Below, in pieces: positions 8,474 to 17,848 of a stretch of DNA of 64,000 bases (the stretch's first letter is position 1; each line of letters begins with the position of its first letter). The stretch is from the NCBI RefSeq assembly GCF_018613415.1, contig NZ_JAGGQG010000031.1:1-64000 (forward strand). Reading direction: 5' to 3'. The stretch is from Bacillus sp. ISL-18 (GTDB lineage: Bacteria; Bacillota; Bacilli; Bacillales; Cytobacillaceae). The translations under genes were made by a program, and so were the position numbers. Below the pieces are notes generated by a model. It was not told the DNA's origin. It saw only the letters and a program-made list of their open reading frames with translations, and made no database searches.

Positions 8474-9196
8474 ATTTTTACCAGAACCGAAAGCTTTCGT
8501 GAATTTATCCGCTTATTTCCGATGGTCTCCCTTATTGTAACAATTCACTTAGTATTATATCTGTTAACCATTCTTCCTATCTTCCCAAACAACTGGTTCT
8601 TTGAAAATTTTTCAGGAGTCAATCTTTATATTAAGGAGGGGGAAGTTTGGAGACTGATTACCCCCACGTTTATGCATAGCGGTTTTTCACATATGCTGTT
8701 TAATAGTTTTTCCTTAATCTTATTTGGACCGGCTTTGGAACGGATGCTGGGGAGCGGCAGGTTTCTATTCATTTACCTTTTCTCAGGTTTAACTGCCAAT
8801 GTGGCCACATTCATATTTGAGCCATTGACCTACACCCACGTTGGGTCAAGCGGGGCTATATTCGGCTTATTTGGCTATTATATTGCCATCATTATCTTTA
8901 GAAAGTCTATTCTGCCCAAGCAAAACAGTCAAATTATCCTCGTATTATGTGCAGTTAGTTTAATTATGACCTTCTTACAGCCAGATATAAATGTGGTTGC
9001 CCATCTGTTTGGATTACTAGGAGGATTTCTTATAGGGGCAATCCCCCACTTTAATAAAAAAGCTTTAGCAGAATCATTCCAGACCACTACATCTTGGGCC
9101 AGCAGCCAAAGGAGAAATGTCTCCTTTCAATCCCCCGTTAAGGTTCTAATTTGGTCAGTTATTATCATCCTGGCAATTCTAGGATTTTGGAGATGA
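8474..9196 (+). CDS. Rhomboid-family intramembrane serine protease, probable ATT start
   Basis: A multi-span membrane protease of the GlpG/rhomboid fold. The catalytic Ser lies in HVGSSGAIFG (Ser126) and the His in NVVAHLFGLLGG (His177), counted from the ATT start; HMLFN is the conserved TM2 motif. The first ATG is at 8522 and has no ribosome binding site. An in-frame ATT at 8474 has AAAGGAGG exactly 8 nt upstream and adds 16 codons (FTRTESFREFIRLFP), matching what I recall of the usual N-terminus of bacillar rhomboids. No ATG, GTG or TTG lies between the two. It is orthologous by position to YdcA. Confidence 0.87.
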   Translation: MFTRTESFREFIRLFPMVSLIVTIHLVLYLLTILPIFPNNWFFENFSGVNLYIKEGEVWRLITPTFMHSGFSHMLFNSFSLILFGPALERMLGSGRFLFIYLFSGLTANVATFIFEPLTYTHVGSSGAIFGLFGYYIAIIIFRKSILPKQNSQIILVLCAVSLIMTFLQPDINVVAHLFGLLGGFLIGAIPHFNKKALAESFQTTTSWASSQRRNVSFQSPVKVLIWSVIIILAILGFWR

Positions 9197-9210
9197 ATAG
9201 TCAACACAAC

Positions 9211-9248
9211 AGGGAGTACCCGATTTTCTCTGGTCTGCTCCCTTTTTC
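9211..9248 (+). terminator. Likely terminator of the rhomboid gene
   Basis: AGGGAG and CTCCCT arms are separated by about 21 nt and followed by TTTTTCTT. The loop is long, so this is a moderate call. Confidence 0.5.
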
Positions 9249-9494
9249 TTGTTCTCGTGACAGAGGCTAATTTAAGTTTTTAAAAGCGGCCTTTGGACAG
9301 TATCTTCCTCCCCCTCCACAAAAGTAGGAAAAAGATTTCTCTACCTACAATATATCCCATCAAATTAGACCACAAAATTTCAACAAATAATCTTTTAATT
9401 AATATTTATTTATGTTAATGTATAAAAATAAAAAGTATTAACTGCAACATTTAGATAAATTGAAGGATTTCCTTCTTATGGAAAGGTGGATTAG
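9249..9494. other. Intergenic stretch before the rpiR-type gene
   Basis: AT-rich DNA. It must hold the promoter of the operon beginning at 9495, but I see no pair of boxes good enough to call. There is no open frame with a ribosome binding site apart from AAAGGTGG just before 9495. Confidence 0.4.
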
Positions 9495-10340
9495 ATGGAG
9501 CCACTTCCTTTTAAACAATTGGTTAAAACCCGATTTAACAATTTATCGGCAGGACAAAAGAAGGTAGCCAATTACCTGATTGAAAATATAGAGACAGCTG
9601 TCTTTAAAACAGCTTTCCAAATTGGTCAGCAAGCTTCGGTGAGCGAAACCACCGTCATCCGTCTTTCATATGCGTTAGGTTTTCAAGGGTTCAGCCAAAT
9701 GCAGGAACATATTCAGCAACAAATGCTAGCGCAGAACCAAACCGCCGCAGCTGCCGACACCTCTCAATCTGCCGATAAGCATGTTTTTACTAAAGTGATA
9801 GAAAACCAGGTTGATATATTAAGGAACCTGCTGGATTCAGCAAACATCGAGGAGATTTGGAAAGCCGTCGAGGTGTTAATCAAGGCCGATCAAATCTTAA
9901 TAGCAGGCCAGCGCATTTCTCATGCGGCCGCCTATTGGTTTTCCTATATGTTAAGTACCATTCGAGGTCAGGTGAATTTATGTTCCACTTCAGACGGCTT
10001 TTTCGAAAAGTTTTGCAATCTGACAGAAGACTCCGTTGTCGTCGTGTTTTCATTTCCGCGTTATTCCAATGAAACGATAAAAATGGCTGAGTGTGCAGTT
10101 GAGCATGGCATTACCCTGATTTCCATAACCGACCGGCTTCTATCTCCTGTGGGCAGGCTTTCCAATATCGTCTTAACTACTGAAGAAAATGCGGAAACCG
10201 GCACAAACTCAATCGCTTCCGTTATTAGTTTATTAGATTTAGTGATGGAAGGAATTCAGCAGAAAGACAAGACACGCATACTGGCATACCAGCAAAAACT
10301 AGAACAGCTTTATACAACCTTTGATGTATTTAATGAATAA
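9495..10340 (+). CDS. MurR/RpiR-family transcriptional regulator
   Basis: The 281-residue protein has an N-terminal RpiR-type helix-turn-helix (residues about 1-75, including VSETTVIRLSYALGFQGFSQMQ) and a C-terminal SIS sugar-isomerase-like domain (about 125-260) that in this family binds a phosphosugar or related effector. It is the first gene of the operon that runs to 14980, 14 nt before the M20 gene, so it is probably the local regulator. The ligand cannot be read from the sequence; the operon context points to an amino acid derivative. Confidence 0.88.
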   Translation: MEPLPFKQLVKTRFNNLSAGQKKVANYLIENIETAVFKTAFQIGQQASVSETTVIRLSYALGFQGFSQMQEHIQQQMLAQNQTAAAADTSQSADKHVFTKVIENQVDILRNLLDSANIEEIWKAVEVLIKADQILIAGQRISHAAAYWFSYMLSTIRGQVNLCSTSDGFFEKFCNLTEDSVVVVFSFPRYSNETIKMAECAVEHGITLISITDRLLSPVGRLSNIVLTTEENAETGTNSIASVISLLDLVMEGIQQKDKTRILAYQQKLEQLYTTFDVFNE

Positions 10341-10354
10341 AGAGGTGAAAAAAT

Positions 10355-11488
10355 TTGAATCCGCTAGACTTTATTGAGCAGCATAAAGACGATTTACTCA
10401 CCACCTATCAAGAGTTACATGGCCTGGCGGAACCAAGCTGGAAAGAAGAGAAAACCTCCGCCTACATTGCAGAAAAACTGCAAGTTGCCGGCTTTCAGGT
10501 GAAAAAATTCTCGGATCATTACGGATTGCTGGCAGAAATACCTGGCACATCCGATCAAGTCGTAGCACTGCGGGCTGATATGGATGCCCTTGTTCAAGAA
10601 GTGAATGGTGTCGTAAGACCAAATCATTCTTGCGGACATGACGGACACAGCACGATGGTTCTCTATACGGCACTGGCACTGGCCGCCAGCGGTCTCAAAC
10701 CAAAACATACAATCAGGTTTATTTTTCAGCCTGCCGAAGAAAAAGGAGGAGGCGCACTAAAAATGATGGAGGATGGTGCACTAGAGAAGGTCAGTTTGTT
10801 GTTTGGCACCCATGTCCGGCCGGTTAGTGAGCTCCCATATCGGAAGGCCTCTCCCGTCATCATTCATGGCTCAGCTGGAACGATTCGGGGAACGATAAAG
10901 GGGCGGCAAGCCCATGCAGGCCGGCCGAATGAAGGAATCAATGTGATTGAGACTGCTTCGCTTTTGGTCCAAAAGCTGAAAGAAATCGACTTACGAACAG
11001 AAGTTTCGTACTCGGTTAAAATGACACAGCTGACGACGGAAAGTGATGCAACCAATGTAATCCCCGAGACGGCACATTTTGCTCTCGATATAAGAGCACA
11101 AGCCAACGACGTTATGTCCGAACTAGAAAAGCAGACTTACCAGGGAATGGAAATTGCAGCTGAACGAACAGGTGCGGTCATTACGTCAGCAACGGAGGAA
11201 TTGGTTCCCGCCGCAGCGATAAATGAAAAAGCAATCAAATTGGCAGAAAAGGCGATTGGCGAGATTCTTGGCAAAGAAAGTGTCGCTCCGGTTTGTATCT
11301 CCCAAGGCGCTGAAGACTTTCATTTTTACACGGCTAAAAATCCCGGTCTTGCGGCCACGATGATTGGTTTAGGCTGCGGGTTAACACCCGGGTTACATCA
11401 TCCCGAGATGAAATTTAATTTAGATGCACTCATATATGGAACGAAGATCTTAACACAAACCCTGTTAACAGCTTTACAAGAAACTTAA
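10355..11488 (+). CDS. M20-family amidohydrolase, candidate N-acyl/N-succinyl-L-amino acid deacylase
   Basis: The 377-residue protein is an M20D peptidase/amidohydrolase. Visible metal-site motifs are RADMDAL, SCGHDGHSTM, PAEEKGGG and the C-terminal GLHHPEMKF. The start is TTG at 10355 with AGAGGTG upstream. The family hydrolyses N-acyl amino acids. Together with the GNAT transferase and NSAR-type racemase downstream it fits the desuccinylase step of the D-to-L amino acid conversion pathway known in Geobacillus. The substrate assignment is inference from context. Confidence 0.85.
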   Translation: MNPLDFIEQHKDDLLTTYQELHGLAEPSWKEEKTSAYIAEKLQVAGFQVKKFSDHYGLLAEIPGTSDQVVALRADMDALVQEVNGVVRPNHSCGHDGHSTMVLYTALALAASGLKPKHTIRFIFQPAEEKGGGALKMMEDGALEKVSLLFGTHVRPVSELPYRKASPVIIHGSAGTIRGTIKGRQAHAGRPNEGINVIETASLLVQKLKEIDLRTEVSYSVKMTQLTTESDATNVIPETAHFALDIRAQANDVMSELEKQTYQGMEIAAERTGAVITSATEELVPAAAINEKAIKLAEKAIGEILGKESVAPVCISQGAEDFHFYTAKNPGLAATMIGLGCGLTPGLHHPEMKFNLDALIYGTKILTQTLLTALQET

Positions 11489-11508
11489 AAAATTAGGAGA
11501 GGTCTAAT

Positions 11509-12990
11509 ATGGAAAATTCCGCACGTAAAATAGATACAACTATTGAACAAAACAAATCAAATGAACCATTAGAAAGAAAGTTAAAAACAAGACACTTATC
11601 AATGATTGCCATTGGTGGAACGATTGGTACAGGATTATTTTTAGCAAGTGGAGCAACCATTGCGGATGCCGGTCCTGGCGGAGCGCTTACTGCCTATTTA
11701 ATTGCTGGAATCATGGTCTTTTTTATTATGACAAGCTTAGGAGAAATGTCAGCATTTATTCCCATTACAGGCTCGTTCAGTACGTATTCAGATCGATTTG
11801 TCGACCCTGCATTAGGATTTGCGGTTGGCTGGAATTACTGGTATAACAATGCCATTATTGTTGCGCTCGAATTATCGGCTTCTTCGCTGATTATGAAATA
11901 TTGGTTTCCAGATGTTCCTGGTTTCATTTGGAGTGCTATCTTCCTCGTATTGATATTTGGATTAAACATTTTATCTGTAAAAGGATATGGTGAATCTGAA
12001 TTCTGGTTTGCCATTATCAAAGTGGCTACGATTATTATTTTTATCGTACTGGGATTATTAATGATTTTTGGAATCATGAAAGGTCATACTGGCGGATTTG
12101 ACAACTTTACAAAAGGTGAAGCTCCATTTAAAGGCGGATTCCTTTCCATCTTAGGTGTGTTTATGATTGTAGGTTTCTCGTTCCAAGGAACAGAGCTTGT
12201 CGGAGTTGCTGCCGGTGAAAGTGAAAACCCTGAAAAGAACATGCCAAAAGCGATTAAACAGATCTTCTGGAGAATACTGTTATTCTACGTTTTAGCGATT
12301 TTTGTTATCGGCTGTTTGGTCAGCTATAAAGATCCATTATTACTAAGCACAGATGTAAAAGATGTGGCCGTAAGTCCATTTACACTTGTATTTAAAAATG
12401 CCGGTCTTGCTTTTGCAGCTGCCCTAATGAATACTGTTATCCTTACAGCAGTACTCTCTGCTGGTAACTCGGCCCTCTATGCTGCATCCCGTGTATTATG
12501 GGTGCTGGCGAAGGAAGGAAAAGCTCCAGCCTTCTTAAAAAGGGTAAGCAAAAAAGGTCTTCCGACTAATGCATTATTAGTCTCAACCGTAATTGGTATG
12601 CTTTGCTTCTTAACCTCCCTGTTCGGTGATGGAACGGTATATGGCTGGTTATTAAATGCTTCTGGTTTAGCAGGCTTTTTATCATGGTTAGGAATCTCAA
12701 TTTCGCATTACCGTTTCCGTAAGGCCTATGTTGCCCAAGGAAGAAGTCTGTCAGATTTACCATACGTGGCGAAATGGTTCCCACTTGGGCCAATCTTAGC
12801 TACTGTATTATGTTTAGTGGCCGTCTTCGGACAAAACTATGGCGCCTTCTTTGGTCCAAAAATTGATTGGTACGGTGCATTAGTTTCTTATATTGGTCTG
12901 CCTTTATTCCTACTTGCTTATTTCGGCTTTAAGGTTGTGAAAAAGACCAAATTGGTTCCATTGCAAGATGCGGATTTCAGCCGCGAATAG
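11509..12990 (+). CDS. APC-family amino acid permease (LysP/YvsH-like)
   Basis: The 493-residue protein has about 12 membrane spans, beginning at the typical RHLSMIAIGGTIGTGLFLASG first helix of amino acid permeases. It most resembles the basic/neutral amino acid AAT group. It is 20 nt downstream of the deacylase and 22 nt upstream of the GNAT start, within one operon, so it probably imports the amino acid (perhaps a D-isomer or N-acyl form) that the neighbours convert. AGGAGAGG precedes the ATG. Confidence 0.87.
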   Translation: MENSARKIDTTIEQNKSNEPLERKLKTRHLSMIAIGGTIGTGLFLASGATIADAGPGGALTAYLIAGIMVFFIMTSLGEMSAFIPITGSFSTYSDRFVDPALGFAVGWNYWYNNAIIVALELSASSLIMKYWFPDVPGFIWSAIFLVLIFGLNILSVKGYGESEFWFAIIKVATIIIFIVLGLLMIFGIMKGHTGGFDNFTKGEAPFKGGFLSILGVFMIVGFSFQGTELVGVAAGESENPEKNMPKAIKQIFWRILLFYVLAIFVIGCLVSYKDPLLLSTDVKDVAVSPFTLVFKNAGLAFAAALMNTVILTAVLSAGNSALYAASRVLWVLAKEGKAPAFLKRVSKKGLPTNALLVSTVIGMLCFLTSLFGDGTVYGWLLNASGLAGFLSWLGISISHYRFRKAYVAQGRSLSDLPYVAKWFPLGPILATVLCLVAVFGQNYGAFFGPKIDWYGALVSYIGLPLFLLAYFGFKVVKKTKLVPLQDADFSRE

Positions 12991-13012
12991 TTTTTACTGG
13001 AGGGATATAACG

Positions 13013-13840
13013 ATGATGAAAGAAGAGATCAAAATCCGCTCCCTATCTAGCACAGCAGAGTTAGAAGCTGTCCGCAGACTTGAAAGTAAAATTTGGGGTG
13101 AGTCTGACTCCGTCCCCACACACCAAACCATTACCGCCGTCAAAAACGGCGGTTTAGTGCTTGGTGCCTATAGTGGTGATGAGCTTATTGGATTTCAATA
13201 CAGCTTCCCAGGGTTTAACGGCCAATCTGTCTATCTTTGCTCGCATATTTTAGGGACGGATGAACTGTTTCGTAATAAAGGGATTGGTGAAAAACTAAAA
13301 CTTGCTCAGCGCGATGAGGCCTTAAAGCTTGGCTACTCTCTCATCACCTGGACGTATGATCCACTTGAAAGCATTAATGGCTATTTAAATATCGCCAAGC
13401 TTGGCGGGATGGTCTCCACTTATCTTCCCAACTGCTACGGCGAGATGGAGGATCTGTTAAATAGTGGGCTCCCATCAGACCGCTTTCTTGTGGAGTGGCA
13501 TATTGATGATGAAAAATCTGCGGATACTTTCGGGAATGCCTTCGACCAAGACTTTGTCTTGGCAAACTCGCTTGTTCAGTGGAATGGTAATGATAAAGGA
13601 TTGCCTGTTGTATTGCCTTTTAGGAATGAGGACTTACATAATCATGAAGTTCAGTTTGTTCCTGTCCCAAAAAACTATCGTACGATTCGGGAGACAGACA
13701 TCGAACTAGCAAGCGATTGGCGGATGAGAACTAGAGACGCTTTTTCTGGGCTGTTCGCCCAAGGCTGGCAGGTCAGCGGTTTTAAAAAAATAAGCAATCC
13801 CGGGATTCCGGTGAATTTTTATATTCTCACTAAACAGTAA
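13013..13840 (+). CDS. GNAT-family N-acyltransferase, candidate succinyl-CoA:D-amino acid N-succinyltransferase
   Basis: The protein of about 275 residues has a GNAT fold with the acetyl-CoA-loop-like segment LFRNKGIGEKLKLAQRDEALKLG. It belongs to the group found next to NSAR/OSBS genes. The annotated frame opens earlier, inside the permease gene, but GGAGGG lies 8 nt before the tandem ATG at 13013/13016. In Geobacillus kaustophilus the neighbour of NSAR N-succinylates D-amino acids; the same role is inferred here. Confidence 0.8.
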   Translation: MMKEEIKIRSLSSTAELEAVRRLESKIWGESDSVPTHQTITAVKNGGLVLGAYSGDELIGFQYSFPGFNGQSVYLCSHILGTDELFRNKGIGEKLKLAQRDEALKLGYSLITWTYDPLESINGYLNIAKLGGMVSTYLPNCYGEMEDLLNSGLPSDRFLVEWHIDDEKSADTFGNAFDQDFVLANSLVQWNGNDKGLPVVLPFRNEDLHNHEVQFVPVPKNYRTIRETDIELASDWRMRTRDAFSGLFAQGWQVSGFKKISNPGIPVNFYILTKQ

Positions 13841-13867
13841 CCCTTAGCGTTAAAGGAGACGTTTGGC

Positions 13868-14980
13868 ATGAAAATTAAGCAAGTCATTTTAAGACATTTA
13901 AAACTTGATTTACTCTACCCTTTTACCACTAGCTTTGGGACCGAGTATGATAAGGATTTTATTTTGGTAGAAGTCAAAAACGAGGACGGGCTTTCAGGCT
14001 GGGCCGAATCGGTAGCGATGCTCGATCCGCTCTATAATGAAGAAACCGTCAAAACTAATTGGCATATCCTAGCGGATTATTTGATCCCTATCGTTTTAAA
14101 AAATGACATCAAGCATCCCGATGAACTATCAGAAAAATGGTTTGCTCACCTGCGCGGCAACAATATGGCGAAAGCAGCCATTGAGGGTGCCGTTTGGGAT
14201 TTGTATGCAAAAGAGCAAAATATGCCGCTTGCCCAAGCTCTGGGTGGTAATCGTTCCAAGATTGATGTTGGTGTCAGCATCGGAATTAAAGATTCGATTG
14301 AAGAAACGATTGAAACGATTGGCGAACGCCTCGAGGAAGGTTATAAGCGGGTAAAATTAAAAATTAGGCCAGGCTGGGATGTAGCTTTAATTGACCGGGT
14401 TCGTCAGGAATATCCTGATATTCCGTTAATGGCTGATGCCAATTCTGCTTATACCCTTCATGATCTAGATCGATTGGCAGCATTGGATGATTATCAGTTA
14501 ATGATGATTGAACAGCCTTTGGCCCATGATGATATAATTGATCACGCTGACTTACAGGCTAAGCTAAAAACACCTATTTGTTTAGATGAGAGTATTCATT
14601 CTGTTGAGGATGCCCGAAAAGCGCTAAAGCTTGGCAGCTGTAAAATTATTAATATTAAAATTGGACGTGTTGGCGGGTTAACGGAATCACGCAAGCTTCA
14701 TGATTTTTGCCAAGCTAACGATATCCCGGTATGGTGCGGCGGCATGCTTGAGTCTGGGGTCGGCCGGGCTCATAATATCGCGATTACCTCTCTTCCGAAT
14801 TTTACTCTCCCCGGTGATACGGCAGCTTCTTCTCTTTATTGGGCTGAGGATATCATTGAGCCTGAGGTAACGGTTGAAAATGGGGAGATTACCCTTCCCA
14901 CTGCACCTGGGATTGGTTTTGAGACTAGTTTGGAAAAGGTTAATAAGTATACCGTATACAGCCGGACTTATCGTGCGTAA
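13868..14980 (+). CDS. Enolase-superfamily N-succinylamino acid racemase / o-succinylbenzoate synthase
   Basis: The 370-residue protein has an N-terminal capping domain and a TIM barrel of the MLE/OSBS subgroup. Expected catalytic residues are present: the KxK pair Lys163/Lys165, metal ligands Asp190, Glu215 and Asp240, and the opposite-face Lys264 in [10 protein letters not shown]. Such proteins catalyse OSBS (menaquinone) and/or N-succinylamino acid racemisation. No men genes surround it; a deacylase, GNAT transferase and permease do, so NSAR is the likely physiological activity. RBS AAAGGAGA. Confidence 0.88.
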   Translation: MKIKQVILRHLKLDLLYPFTTSFGTEYDKDFILVEVKNEDGLSGWAESVAMLDPLYNEETVKTNWHILADYLIPIVLKNDIKHPDELSEKWFAHLRGNNMAKAAIEGAVWDLYAKEQNMPLAQALGGNRSKIDVGVSIGIKDSIEETIETIGERLEEGYKRVKLKIRPGWDVALIDRVRQEYPDIPLMADANSAYTLHDLDRLAALDDYQLMMIEQPLAHDDIIDHADLQAKLKTPICLDESIHSVEDARKALKLGSCKIINIKIGRVGGLTESRKLHDFCQANDIPVWCGGMLESGVGRAHNIAITSLPNFTLPGDTAASSLYWAEDIIEPEVTVENGEITLPTAPGIGFETSLEKVNKYTVYSRTYRA

Positions 14981-14998
14981 GTTTTGTTTAAAGGAGAT

Positions 14999-15031
14999 GG
15001 CCCTCTTGTTTGTTAGGAGGGCTATTTTTTT
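14999..15031 (+). terminator. Terminator of the 9495-14980 operon
   Basis: GCCCTC and GAGGGC arms around an 11-nt loop are followed by TATTTTTTT, 20 nt after the racemase stop codon. Confidence 0.85.
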
Positions 15032-15054
15032 GTTTAGGGAATTATCAGGTAGAG

Positions 15055-15212
15055 TGGTTCTATTAGACAATATTCCGAGCTGCTACCTCAAAAGTGTCTA
15101 ATAGAACTCCTCTATAAGACAAAATCTCAAAAAGAAACCTCAAAAGTGTCCAATAGAACTGGTCTATCGGTCACTACCAAGGAAAAATTCAAAAATCCGT
15201 CCAATAGACAAC
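15055..15212. repeat. Tandem copies of a ~51-bp palindrome-containing repeat (degenerate)
   Basis: The core GTCYAATAGAA occurs at 15096, 15148 and 15199 (spacing 52 and 51), with a complementary TTCTATTAGACA at 15058. Copies share the A-rich segment CTCAAAA. The same core is found in the longer array at 37881-38166, so these are two copies of one intergenic repeat family. Confidence 0.7.
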
Positions 15213-15219
15213 ACTTCCC

Positions 15220-16182
15220 CTACTCCACCACAAAATTCGTCTGATCCAGCCATTTCAATCCGCCGCGCTCCTTCAAATCCCGAACCAGCTGAAACAAGGC
15301 TGCATCCTTTTGCTTCGCTTCAATCATACAATGAATCTCCGGTACGCTCCCCTTTACTTCATTTAAAAACGTCAAAAACATCTCCGGGTCCACATAATCA
15401 GCATGCGCTCGAAACTCTTTCTCCGACCGGGGACTCGAAATATGCATCTTAATCGGCAAATCCGAATGATCCCAGCTCGAAACAATCCGATCCCAATCTG
15501 AGATCCACTCCCTCTCTTCATGGTTCGCCAGGTGGTGATGGTAATCAAACACCATCGGAATCCCTAACTTCTCACAAAGATATAACGTCTCCTTGACCGT
15601 AAACGTCGTGTCATCATTTTCTAACATAATCATTCTTTGAATCCCAGGCTTAATGTAGCCCCAATTATGAATAAACTGTTCCAGCGCTTTTTCCTTATCA
15701 TCGTACCCGCCGCCAACATGAAGTACACACCGGTGCTCGGGATTGATCTCCATCCCCTTCAATAGAGCCTCATGCATCGATAATGTCTTCAAAGAATTTT
15801 TTAGTATATCTTTATCTAAAGTATTCAACACAACAAAGTGGTCCGGATGAAAATCGACTCTCATCGAGTGATCCTTTAAAAAATCCGCAATCTTCCCAAG
15901 AGACTCCTTCAGCGGTCTAATCTAGTTCCAGTCCCCTAACTCCTCATGATTGGCAAGTGGAATCAAGCGTGAGCTAAATCGGAAAAACTGAATATCATTC
16001 CCCACATTATGCTTAAGGAGACGCAGGCAATTCTCCAAATTGGATTCAGCAATTCTTTCTAATTTCCGAATCGCAGCCTCCCGGTCTTTAATTTTTGAGA
16101 ATTGGGCAAACGTCATGGTTTGAGAGGGCGATGCATGCTGCAATTCCACACTCATCGCTACATACCCTAGTTTCACAATCAT
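15220..16182 (-). pseudogene. uvsE: UV-damage endonuclease UvsE/UvdE, interrupted by an in-frame TAG
   Basis: Two open segments in the same frame make one UvsE protein. The first (16182-15922, 86 aa) starts MIVKLGYVAMSVELQ and ends NHEELGDWN; then TAG; then 19 further codons lead into the second (ATG at 15864, 214 aa) with the TIM-barrel metal-site segments RVDFHPDHFVVLN, HVGGGYDDK, LENDDTTF, FDYHHHLANHEE and CMIEAKQKD. UvsE nicks 5' of UV photoproducts. The TAG at 15922-15924 replaces what is probably a Tyr codon, a one-base change. Without readthrough the product is truncated and inactive. Confidence 0.88.
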
Positions 16183-16303
16183 TTCTTTCCACCCTCTGCT
16201 TTATCGTTATCATTATTCTCACCTAATTGGAACTTTTTAACTACAAATTATTTTCCTAAAAAAGGGGAAATCTATAAAAAAGTTTGCGGAGAGAGTGAAC
16301 ACT

Positions 16304-17848
16304 ATGCCCTTCTTTTCAAAAGAAAAAAAACAAACCCCAAACAGCAATACACCTGAACAAGTTTTTTTAGGAAAGGATTTTGAAGACCGGTTTAACTGGC
16401 TGAAGCAGTCATTCCAGCAATGCTCGGATATCACCATCTACGAATTAACCGCTAATCGCACTCGCTGCGGAATTGTTTACTTACAGAACATGGTTGATGA
16501 TGCGTTATTTGATGAGCAAGTGCTAGCCTACATTACGAATGAGGATTTTGCCTCTTCCCATCAGGAATTTATTCATAAATTACTTGAATTAAAATTAGTC
16601 AGCTCTATGTCAAGCATTGTACTAACAGATATGCAGAAGGCTGTAGAACTTGTCCTTGATGGAAATATCTTAATTTTTTTCGAGGGCGATCCGCGGATGC
16701 TTGCCTTTCCATTACAAAAATTTGAAAAACGAGCCATCAGTGAGCCTGCAAACGAAAATGTAATCCGGGGACCTAGGGAAGCATTTGTTGAGGATATTCA
16801 TACGAACATCACCATGATCCGCAGAAGAATTAAAACCCCCGCATTGAAAATGGACCAGCAACTACTTGGTAAATTCACAAAAACAAAAGTAGTGATTGGA
16901 TATCTAGAAGGAATATGCAAGCCGGAAATCGTCGAGGAAGTCAAACAGCGGATTGGCCGTATTCAAATGGATGGTGTATTGGGAAGCAGCTATATTGAAG
17001 AAAATATTGATGATTTCCCATTATCCCCTTTTCCGCAATCGCAAAAAACAGAGCGGCCTGATGTGGTTGCTGCTGCCCTGCTCGAAGGAAGAGCGGTTAT
17101 TTTGGTGGATGGAACACCGATCCCGCTTATTGTACCCGTTACCTTTTCGATGTTTCTTCAATCTCCGGAGGACTATTATCAACGCTATGTTTTCGCTAGT
17201 TTTGTCCGCTGGCTGAGGACGGGTTTTTTAATCCTATCACTGCTATTTCCATCCTTTTATATTGCGTTAACCACTTTTCATCCTGTGATGATTCCATCTG
17301 ATCTATTATTAAGTGTAGCTGCGGCTAGGGATTTAGTTCCCTTTCCAGCATTAATAGAGGCCCTTATTATGGAATTAACATTTGAAGCCTTACGAGAAGC
17401 TGGACTTCGGATTCCAAAAGCAATTGGGCAAGCTATAAGCATATTAGGTGCATTAGTCATTGGGCAAGCAGCGGTTCAAGCAGGAATTATTTCTGCTCCA
17501 ATGGTCATCATTGTTTCATTAACAGGGATTGCCTCGTTTATCGTACCCTATTTTGATTTAGGTTTTTCGATTCGTGTGCTCCGCTTTCCCATCATGATAT
17601 TATCGGGTTCTTTTGGAATTTTTGGATTGATGATTGGCTGTCTCCTTACTTATATTCATTTGGTACACCTGCGTTCATTTGGAATGCCGTACATGGCCCC
17701 TATTGCACCCTTACGTGTCAATGATTTAAAGGATTCGATTTTACGAGTCCCATGGTGGTTGATGAAACGTCGTCCTTCATTCGTCGGAACAAAGGATTCA
17801 CAAAGGTCTAATGTCAAATATCGATTTGAAGAGGAAGATGAGGATTGA
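16304..17848 (+). CDS. GerA-family spore germination receptor subunit A
   Basis: The 514-residue protein has the GerXA layout: a soluble N-terminal region of about 290 residues (FTKTKVVIGYLEGICKPE and VDGTPIPLIVPVTF are family segments) followed by several membrane helices and a short acidic tail. It is the A subunit of a nutrient germinant receptor in the spore inner membrane. The frame also opens at a GTG at 16295, but GGAGAG is 10 nt before the ATG at 16304. It is the first gene of an A-C-small-B operon; the germinant is unknown. Confidence 0.92.
   Translation: MPFFSKEKKQTPNSNTPEQVFLGKDFEDRFNWLKQSFQQCSDITIYELTANRTRCGIVYLQNMVDDALFDEQVLAYITNEDFASSHQEFIHKLLELKLVSSMSSIVLTDMQKAVELVLDGNILIFFEGDPRMLAFPLQKFEKRAISEPANENVIRGPREAFVEDIHTNITMIRRRIKTPALKMDQQLLGKFTKTKVVIGYLEGICKPEIVEEVKQRIGRIQMDGVLGSSYIEENIDDFPLSPFPQSQKTERPDVVAAALLEGRAVILVDGTPIPLIVPVTFSMFLQSPEDYYQRYVFASFVRWLRTGFLILSLLFPSFYIALTTFHPVMIPSDLLLSVAAARDLVPFPALIEALIMELTFEALREAGLRIPKAIGQAISILGALVIGQAAVQAGIISAPMVIIVSLTGIASFIVPYFDLGFSIRVLRFPIMILSGSFGIFGLMIGCLLTYIHLVHLRSFGMPYMAPIAPLRVNDLKDSILRVPWWLMKRRPSFVGTKDSQRSNVKYRFEEEDED

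Noticed and set aside
14687-15070. 127-codon minus-strand frame overlapping the racemase 3' end
   Set aside because: It is antisense to a well-supported gene and its terminator, with no RBS or recognisable product.
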